Part shown: in pieces, positions 54,013 through 61,249 of the stretch
Layout: each line of letters begins with the position of its first letter
How positions within the stretch are numbered: the stretch's first letter is position 1
Source: Meconema thalassinum
Taxonomy: Eukaryota; Arthropoda; Insecta; Orthoptera; Tettigoniidae
DNA length: 64,000 bases
NCBI GenBank assembly: GCA_946902985.2
Contig: OX336388.2
Location: 371,429,387-371,493,386, forward strand
Direction: 5' to 3'
Translations under genes and position numbers: made by a program
Notes under the pieces: model-generated
Seen by the model: the letters and a program-made list of their open reading frames with translations, nothing else
Told to the model about the DNA's origin: nothing
Databases searched by the model: none

Positions 54013-54346
54013 ACCCATTTAAGATTTGATAGCCACTGTGCATGGCTGCGCCAGTGTTTGATAATTATTGTAGCAGGAGCCTCGCGGGGTGAAGCGGAGG
54101 ACTCAGTGATGACAGAGTGCAGTCTGCACATAAGTAAAGCAGCATTGTGCGCGCTACCTGTCTTAGAAGCGCAGATAAGCGCCACAGGAGCTCATGTCAC
54201 CACGGACAGTTAAACGATGACTGAAGCTGAGTCATATCCTACTCATGCAACTGTGTACCTGTCAACGAAGCTGAGTGGCGTACGACACAAGTAGACAGAG
54301 AATAGTTCCCATCTTGACCACCGGCAATCAATTCGTGAAATAGTAA
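54013..54346. mobile_element. MITE-like element, copy 2
   Basis: Inverse orientation of the copy at 10694-11030, with long shared stretches (GCGCGCTACCTGTCTTAGAA, CACGGACAGTTAAACGAT). Its ends (CCCATTTAAGATTTGAT and ATCAATTCGTGAAATAG) are inverted repeats of each other and of copy 1. It interrupts the LINE. Confidence 0.75.
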
Positions 54347-55214
54347 TACTCATGTGTTCTGCATGCCTCAACCATCTCGGTCTACTTCTCTTAATTCTTG
54401 TCACAAAATCTGTTTGTCCATAAAATGTGTAGAGCACTGAATTCAGCACTTTCATTCACAGCATCAAAGATCTTATGCAGTATTTTCCTCTCCCTTGCCC
54501 TTACTTGATCTGAAATCCTGTGTTGTTTATGCACCATATGTTTAATTCATTGCTTGGTAAACTCTGAGCTTCAGTTTCCTTGATACCAGGAGAGAACACA
54601 GGGTAGCAACTGTAGGTGGCCAACAGCCTTCCTCTTACCTTGGTTTGTATTAGAGCTGGTAATAATCGATCGGAAACGATTAATCGAACATTCTTAAAAT
54701 CGATTAATCAGCTACCCGAAGGATTGATTAATTGATTAGTAGACACGAGATAAGAAAATCAGTTTTGAAAATGGTTTAAATGAGAAGTCATCGCTTAAGT
54801 TGAGTTAGGCTTATTTTCAGAATGATGTATAGAAATCTATTAAAGTTAAATTTTGTGTAAAGATAAGTGTCCTTCCTTGTTTATGTTAACAATAACCAAA
54901 TAACAGTCAGTGACCATGGAAGGACTAACATTAATCAAATTGGGAAGGGTTCCAGGAAAAGAAAACGAGGAGTTTTCCGCAAAATTTTTGAATCTTGTTC
55001 AATTTTTGTTGGGAAGGCTGTTTACAATTTAGGACAGGAATATTTTTGTTTTATTCGGGTTTAGCCTAATTTCCACAAAGACCTGTAGGTTGTAACTCTT
55101 CAGTTGGTCAACTTGAATTTGCCCAAAGACTGGGCGGAGTCCATTGTATAAAATAGATGAATTATAAGTAAATAACACTCCTGGGAACATTGCACGTGTT
55201 AGTTATGATCACTA

Positions 55215-55738
55215 TTATGTCACCACACTCGAATGCTCCAAGTGGGTAAGAGATTTTACGAGCGCTTCATCCAGGAAAGCCACCAACAGCAAGGAGGTTC
55301 AGTCATGTTTTGGGGCGGAATCATGTTCGGTCGACGTACGGTACGCCTCTAATTCCTATCCACAATAATATGACTGGTCTGTTGTATACAGACAACATCC
55401 TTAAACCTATCGTTACAGGATTTGCTGCCACAATGGGTGAGGGCTTTACACTAGTGGACTATAATACTCGTTCCCATCGAGCTAGGATGGTCAATCAGTT
55501 CCTTCAGATGCCTGCCTATTCTGCGGACATGAACTGTATTGAACATGCATGGAAAGAGCCCAAGAGGGCAATTTTGCACCGTCCCAATCCTCCAACAAAC
55601 AAAGAGAAACTGATTGAAGCTGCTGTCCAAGAGTGGGGTAATCTGCCCCAAACCACGTTGGATTCGTTGGTGCTCAGTATGCCTCATCATCTGCAAGCAT
55701 GGATTAGAGTTCATGGTGACCATACACGGTATTGATAT
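55215..55738 (+). pseudogene. Tc1-like transposase, C-terminal fragment
   Basis: The + strand has HQQQGGSVMFWGGIMFG, and then an open frame with TLVDYNTRSHRARMVNQFLQ, where the D of the usual DNA.PHRA is kept. The third catalytic residue region is YSADMNCIEHAW, normally SPD.NPIEH.W, and the end is LQAWIRVHGDHTRY and stop. These are the second and third catalytic regions and the C-terminus of Tc1 elements (DD34E). The N-terminal half is missing and no inverted repeats are seen. It lies inside the hAT-like element. Confidence 0.85.
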
Positions 55739-55825
55739 GTCCCAAAATTGAAAGGACATTTGTGTGCTCAGTCCCACATTATCACTTTTGTTATTCGTTG
55801 TGTGTTTCTATCTCTGCCACGGTTG

Positions 55826-55972
55826 GTTCCTACCCATATTCTACCTGAATTACAAATACACACACTGGTACAGACATCACAGTGACACATGTTATCAGAC
55901 AAGTCTTAAACACACCCCAGTACATGGGGATACATGACCACGATGTTGCATAGCCCCTAAACGAATCACAAT
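55826..55972 (+). repeat. truncated SINE with type-B tail
   Basis: The piece from ATTACAAATACACACACTGG through GTTATCAGACAAGT to TAGCCCCTAAACGAATCAC matches the type-B tail of the SINE at 6460. The head is missing apart from a short CTGCCACGGTTGG-like remnant at about 55815. Confidence 0.75.
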
Positions 55973-56890
55973 CATCATCCATCATGGGACTGCCCCATCT
56001 AACCATGTTGAGTGATTGCATTAAGAAACCAAGTTGTGTCATAGTTTGTTGAATCTGTGAGAGCGTAGTTAAAAGTGCGAAATACATTGATTAATCGACA
56101 AATCAAAAACCGATTAATCGATTATTAAAATTTTCTGAAAACCGATTAATCGTTATTTGCGATAATTAATCGATTACTCGGTTTCGATTAATCGGAATCT
56201 GAAATTAATCGATTAAAAGTAACAGCCCTAGTTTGTACTGCATTGCTTCTGATGATCATTGAATCTAGGTATTTAAATACTGAAACCTTTTCGAAGTTGT
56301 AGCTGTGTGTCACTAGACCTGCCCCATTCGCTAGTTGCCTGTGATCCCCTTGGACATTCACTTTAAATTTCCTGAAAGTCTTCTTCACTTGACTAACAAG
56401 TCCCCTCGGTATTACAAGCTCCAGCATTCCGGCATACAACCAGAGTCTCCAAGAAAGCACTGCCATAAGCCTGTTTAAGGTCAATGCAAAGTGATTTTGT
56501 GTTCATAACATTTCTCTACAGAAAACTGGTCTGATGTGTACTGTATTTACCGCTCGTATATCCACGCTGGTACTCCCCATTGGACTTTCTATGAATAACT
56601 CAAGTTGGTACGACACTAATTTGGTGAATAGTTTGTATGTGACATGGACTAGTAAGATTCTCCTAAAGTTTTCACTGATGGACTCATCTCCTTTCTTATC
56701 CACAGGGGATATTAGAGCATCATTCCATCCATTTTCCTGCTCTCATATTTTGATCATCAAATCGTGGATCCTTTGTCTCATTTCATTCCCGCTGTATTTC
56801 AGCAAATCCGAGGAAATTCCACCTTCTTCTGGTGCTTTATTATTTTTTGATTTGTTTTGATTGCTTCATTCACTTCTTCAATCCATCAGT

Positions 56891-57261
56891 TGTAGGCAAT
56901 ACCAAAAGAATGGCTTTAAAATTTTACATTTGTTTAATCAGTAGTTGCAGCATTGTCAGTAGTCCTATCTCCTGAGAGCTTTCAAACATTTCCTAGAGCT
57001 GAAGCAAGAGAACTGGTAGGAAATGGTCTACAGAAAGCAAGGTTGGATAAGAAGGTGAAAACCATCCAGCCAACTAACAAGTTCAAACGCGCTCTTGGAA
57101 TGAGCATAACGAAGGAGAAGAAGGAAAAGAATACTATATTTCCTCTCTCTCCACTAAGTCATGGCGACAAATGTATTCTCTGTCCTTCTCCTGGCAGACC
57201 TGTTGTTTATTAATATGTTCCTAGCATATTCATATTATTGGTGGTGATGGTTGTTTCATTT
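56891..57261 (+). other. unassigned, possible transposase tail
   Basis: An 86-codon open frame (56953-57213) reads LSPESFQTFPRAEAREL and a Lys-rich tail. SPE...PFPKA.AR followed by a basic stretch is seen at C-termini of some Tigger-like transposases. The resemblance is weak and I leave it unassigned. Confidence 0.3.
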
Positions 57262-57375
57262 GAGGGGCTTGGGCATCATCATTATTTACCTCCATGTACA
57301 TGGGTTTGTGTGTGTAGAATTCATCTAATGGCCTGTGTTATTTCAGTGTCTGTTGGGTGTGTGTATTTGTAACGG
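57262..57375 (-). repeat. reverse, truncated type-B SINE tail
   Basis: GAGGGGCTTGGGCATCATC and ATGTACATGGGTTTGTGTGT, then GTGTTATTTCAGTGTCTGTT, are the reverse complement of a diverged type-B tail (AGCCCCT..., CACACCCAAGTACA..., ACACACAC). Confidence 0.6.
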
Positions 57376-57385
57376 ACTAAACAGA

Positions 57386-57750
57386 TGGAAGTTGCAGGAT
57401 GACAAGTCTGGACCGTAGGGCGGATGCTCAATTTGCTCCCATTTACACGGGGCCAATACACCTTGTGTGATGTTAGAGACGTGTGGGCGAGTGTTATCAT
57501 GGAGCAGAATCACTCCCTTTGTGAGCAGGCCAGGCCGTTTGTTCTTGATGGACTTGCGTAGGCTATGGAGTGTCGCACAATATTGTCAATGGTTCGTCGC
57601 AAGGGAAAACGTTTCCAATCAGACGACAAACTAAAGGACACTGTACAGGATTGGCTCCTGTTACAACCACAAACTTCTGGGATCAGGGAATCCTGCAGCT
57701 AGTGAAGCAATGGGACACCTGTGCATAGACCAGTGGTGATTACTTTTGAA
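57386..57750. pseudogene. mariner transposase fragment with an internal inversion
   Basis: The - strand of 57386-57585 reads LHSLRKSIKNKRPGLLTKGV, ILLHDNTRPH and HPPYGPDLSSCNFH, i.e. the second and third catalytic regions of mariner. The C-terminus (GKRFQSDDKLKDTVQDWLLL, then a degraded end and a stop) is on the + strand directly to the right (57603-57750). The order fits a + strand mariner whose about 200-bp middle was inverted in place. The third catalytic aspartate is replaced by asparagine (SSCNFH). No inverted repeats or N-terminus were found. Confidence 0.8.
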
Positions 57751-58065
57751 TAACGAATAAATTTTACCAACAGTATCGTTTCGTACCTTTTCATTTGAAA
57801 ACCCCTCTTATTTATTAGATAAATCCACCTTGTCAATATTAAAAACTTAATATTTTCTAAATTATGTAACTTATATGTTTCCGTATTACATCAATACCTT
57901 CTTCAGCGTAATTGGATTATAAACTTGGTTAACAATATTGTTATTAAAAAGTAAATGAATATCCTTAGGCCTACTGGTCTGTATTTTGAAGGATTTGCAA
58001 ATACCCAAAATATGAACCAGTAAGGAACTTTTAATTAAATTTATTACTGTAAGGATATCAGTAAT
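57751..58065. other. unassigned intron 2 sequence
   Basis: AT-rich sequence with no gene or repeat that I recognise. Confidence 0.4.
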
Positions 58066-58310
58066 AAGGAGCAGAAGAATAGAATGGCTGGGACATGTAC
58101 TGAGAAGGGATGAAGGAGTTGTAAAAATAGTGCTAGAAGGAAAACCACAAGGAAAAAGACCTCTCGGTAGACCAAAGTTGAGATGGCAGGATGGTGTCAG
58201 GAAAGACCTGGAGGCCTTGGGAGCCAACGAGAATATGGCCGAAGACAGAAAGCAATAGAAGAGGCTAAAGAGTGAGGCAATGACCCGACTTCGATTCGTG
58301 TGGCCAAGTA
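58066..58310 (+). pseudogene. LINE C-terminal fragment
   Basis: The + strand reads RRIEWLGHVLRRDEGVVKIV, LEGKPQGKRPLGRPKLRWQD and GVRKDLEALGANENMAEDRK, then stops. RPLGRPK.RW.D.V..DL is the standard end of insect LINE reverse transcriptases. A TAAG repeat (GTAAGTAAGTAAGTA at 58307-58321) follows as a simple tail. Upstream coding parts are absent. Confidence 0.85.
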
Positions 58311-58321
58311 AGTAAGTAAGT

Positions 58322-59022
58322 ATATCCATTTCTCTTAATAACAATTGTTAACTTAGGTTATAATCCAATTGAATCGATCGGAGCTGAAGAGTATTAAGCC
58401 AGTTTTCACTACTTTTCAGGAGTCAGATAAAACGTCATTGACAGAACAGAACTTATCAAACACACTATATTAGTCATCTATGTTGTGAAGCAACTATTCA
58501 GGTTATATTTGTGTAAGCGTTATATTAATCTAAATTTATTAACATATTTTTCTAATCAATTTTGCAAACGTGACTTAATGCCTTTCAGCTCCGTAGTCAG
58601 ATAAGTGTGGTATAAAGCCAACCAGAATAAATATTTCACATGATATTTTATTTTAAAATGGATTTGTAACATAAAAACCACCTAAACTCTGTACAAATGT
58701 AATTTACAATAGCACTGTCACACGCGGGAATCCAACGTTAAGTATGGAATACGGCGCTGAAAGGCAGCAAGCCATTGACTTAATGCTTTTCTCCTCTGAT
58801 CGCACTACATGTAGCTTAAACTCACAAAACAAATTGCTTTGTGATGGATTTTGCCTTACCAGTGAAATTCCATGCTTTTTCTCCTGCTGGTAAGATGAAA
58901 ATGTTTTGTGTGTAGCTGAAGGCTGACTTAATTCTTTCCTACGCCGTTCCAAAGCCCTTGGGTCAATACTTCAGAATACTAATTGTTTAATAAATGACCA
59001 TTTTTGACTTAATGCTTTTCAG
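58322..59022. other. intron 2 sequence with a recurring 20-nt word
   Basis: The word TGACTTAATGC(T/C)TTTCAGC occurs near 58571, 58776, 58924 (degraded) and 59005, and in inverse form at about 58380-58398. An 82-codon - strand frame (58704-58952) spans some of it, but I recognise no domain. The right border is the SINE at 59023. Confidence 0.4.
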
Positions 59023-59384
59023 CTTGCCACGGTGGGTGAGTGGGCAACGTGTCGGTCTACTAACCCCAAGCTTGCAGGTTCGCTCCTGGCCGTGGTAAGC
59101 GATTTTTTTTTTTTTGAAAGGCGGCAAAAATTACGACACCATGTCATACGATGTTGGCATGTCAAAGAACCCATTTGAATTCAGTAGGCCGTGTTCATAA
59201 TGGCTAAATTAATCTCGGGAGTTTCCGCCAACACAAAGTTTCTCTACGAGAAAGCGCTCTAGTGTTCAAGGAGCTTAGATATCTAACCTTCAAGGAACAA
59301 CGAAATTCGACATGCAAGCTACCCTTTGTGTGTCAAATAACAAAGCTTGCACCCGGCACCCTAGGCCATACGATATTATTATTA
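59023..59384 (+). repeat. tRNA-headed SINE (family A, copy 2)
   Basis: Same family as 1397-1804, with CTTGCCACGGTGGGTGAGTGG, a box-B-like GGTTCGCTCC, and the GCGGCAAAAATTACGACACC block. It carries a T run after the head (59104-59115) and a short ATT end at about 59374. Confidence 0.88.
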
Positions 59385-59607
59385 GCTCCAACCGATTCAA
59401 TTATGCTAACGCTGAACAAGGTATCAATGTACCGTAATACCAAAAAATGTATATTATCTAATAAATAGTACTTTTTTAGTATTGACAAGGCAGATGCTCA
59501 TCAAATAAATATTTAAAAAAATTATCCCTCTCCTGTCCAATAATTATTGTTTGTTTATTTATGTTAAGGAATCTCTCAAATTCTAATCAAATGGCAATTC
59601 ATTTCAG

Positions 59608-59793
59608 TATATGCTGCTTTCTCCACAAGTACACTGCTGACACTGCTACTGTTCCTTCAGTTGGCACCCCGGTGGCCCTCACTGATACATGAATGGGAAC
59701 AAGTTGAAAAAGAGACTGGAATGTACTACCGAAGGACAAACCTCAAGTGTCGTTTTAAGCTGTACACAGGAATTGTCCTACTTCTGGCTCTAG
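59608..59793 (+). CDS. insect gustatory receptor, exon 3
   Basis: The exon is bounded by the acceptor ATTTCAG and the donor AG|GTGAGT. The T left by exon 2 plus TA gives leucine, then YAAFSTSTLLTLLLFLQLA, a hydrophobic membrane segment, PRWPSLIHEWEQVEKETG and MYYRRTNLKCRFKLYTG, and a second hydrophobic start IVLLLALG. The WP.L...WE.VE motif after the second or third membrane segment is characteristic of insect sugar gustatory receptors. Phase is 1 in and 1 out. Later exons, including the C-terminal TY...QF region, are not in the window. Confidence 0.87.
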
Positions 59794-60337
59794 GTGAGTA
59801 AGATAGGGACCAATGAATAGTACAGAGTGTTACCACTATCACAAGCTGCAGTAGAGTCTTGCAAACTCGGCACTCTCGATTTCTCGGCCACCCTGACAGG
59901 AGAAAAAAATCATGATTTTTGTTTATTTTTGTGTTTCCGCACAGAGCGTTATTATGTTTTCATTCATCTACTCCATCAACGGATTTATCGACACTTAAAT
60001 ACAACGCGAAACAAGTTGACCTACAGTACGTAGTAAGAAGAGTAACGACGACCTGATAAATACAGGTACTGTACAGTACTGTAAATGCACAAACTGTTGG
60101 CAGTAAGAAGTAAACAAACGGTTCTCGCGCAGAGCATTGTATTTATTTGAGTGTGCATTCTCCGAAATTCTGTTTCTTCGCCATCTTCGTGACGAGGCTT
60201 CAAGAAACAGTTTTCAAAGCGAAAAGCAAAAGAACATTACTTTTGCAAAAAAAAAAGGTAAATGGTAATTTTCATTAAGTGAAAAAACTATTTGCCTACA
60301 GGAATTGTTTTGTACATATACTGTACAGTGTACATAT
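59794..60337. other. receptor intron 3 start with a Tigger-like terminus
   Basis: Position about 59846 reads CAGTAGAGTCTTGCAAACTC, and GGCACTCTCGATTTCTCGGCC follows. CAGTAGAGTC is a usual terminus of Tigger/pogo elements, but I find no matching right end and no transposase. The rest is unassigned. Confidence 0.35.
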
Positions 60338-61123
60338 TGTTACGACTGTGAGTTTTTTTCATCGCTCGCCGCATGAGTCACAACTGCCCCCGGGCTGGGC
60401 TGTGCTCTGCCTCAGTGTATTGCGTGCGCCTTATGCAACAGGTCTACTAGGACAAAGGGATGGTCCAGAATATTCGCGACCCAGCCAGCGATGGAAACCT
60501 CAAGAAGCCGTGAACCCTGGATGGGTCTAGAAGCATTTATTAAGTCACCAGCCTTCTATATAAGAGCGACCTGTCAAGCAGTGAGTGAGTGTTTTTCGAG
60601 CTAGTGCGAGCGTTTATCCTGAGCGACAGAAGTGTGGTGACGTAACTTGCAAAACCCCTAGTGAAGCTGATTCTCTTGACAGCGAGGGAGTGAGAAGCAT
60701 ACAGGGGACTGCCTGTGTTTTGAGCGAGTGTGATTTCACTGAGCGACAGAGGTATTGTGGGGAAGTGCCGTGCGAGTTACGAAATCCAGTGACATTGTTT
60801 CCCAGTTTGTGAACAGCGAAGAAGCGTGTAGCAGGTTATCGTAAGTAACTGTAGTTTGTGTACATAAGGAAGCAGTGCAGGTATTTCCACGGGTCTCATT
60901 AGTGGAGAATTAGCTGCATGACTAAGTGAAAGGGGCAAGAGCGCTCAAAGGAGAGACTTGAGGAAACTGGAGTAAGGTTCTAATTGCTTGTATTTGCTGT
61001 GGAGTGGTGTATCTTTCTGGCCGCAATAAAGTTAATTATTTCTTTAAAGGAACAATCTGTGTTGTGCTTTAACCCACCGTAATCCAGTTAACAAAAGTGC
61101 CACTAGGGGGGTGGCACGTAACA
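60338..61123 (+). repeat. Gypsy 3 5' LTR
   Basis: TGTTACGACTGTG to GGTGGCACGTAACA (TG...CA). A TATA-like TTCTATATAAGAGC is near 60553, and GCAATAAAG, a possible polyadenylation signal, lies near 61022. The end is inferred from the primer site; the other LTR is not in the window. Confidence 0.8.
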
Positions 61124-61145
61124 ACCGGTGTCAGAAGCCGGATTA
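61124..61145 (+). promoter_or_regulatory. Gypsy 3 primer-binding site
   Basis: ACCGGTGTCAGAAGCCGGAT begins at the LTR end. GGTGTCAGAAG.GGGA is a usual primer site that matches the 3' end of a leucine tRNA in many Gypsy elements; one or two bases differ here. Confidence 0.6.
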
Positions 61146-61249
61146 CGAACTCAAGCACAACACCTGACGGTCCTGGTTTCAATACCCGAGCAGGTCATTT
61201 TCTCTAATTTTCCTGTGAGTGCATGCCCTTTACATGACAAACAACTAAA

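Larger units (their letters stand above)
54651..56230. mobile_element. hAT-like element with AATCGATTAATC subterminal motifs
   Basis: The left end TAGAGCTGGTAATAATCGAT and the right end, read as TAGGGCTGTTACTTTTAATC, are inverted repeats. Eight bases, GTTTGTAT (54643-54650) and GTTTGTAC (56231-56238), form a target duplication with one mismatch. Both subterminal regions are dense in CGATTAATCG and ATTAATCGATTA words. No hAT transposase is visible inside; instead there are a Tc1 fragment and a SINE tail. Confidence 0.75.
53552..56890 (-). mobile_element. second LINE, split by a SINE, a MITE and a hAT
   Basis: Pieces on the - strand fit one LINE reverse transcriptase. From 56890 to 56239 it reads an EEVNEAIK-type start, KKGDESISENFRRILLVHVTYK and VSVFKYL. 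After a jump to 54650-54347 it reads LKLRVYQAM and DFVTRIKRSRPRWLRHAEHM. After a jump to 54012-53884 it reads DRIMQWWLEDVEEDLSLLGF. The end (53630-53552) reads toward SELQRRL. Jumps coincide with the hAT at 54651-56230, the MITE at 54013-54346 and the SINE at 53631-53873. Many stops make it long dead. Confidence 0.75.

Noticed and set aside
59943..60033. Possible fourth receptor exon after TTCCGCACAG
   Set aside because: Phase fits, but the peptide does not look like a receptor, no donor follows, and the stop at 60031 closes it; it lies in a Tigger-like repeat.
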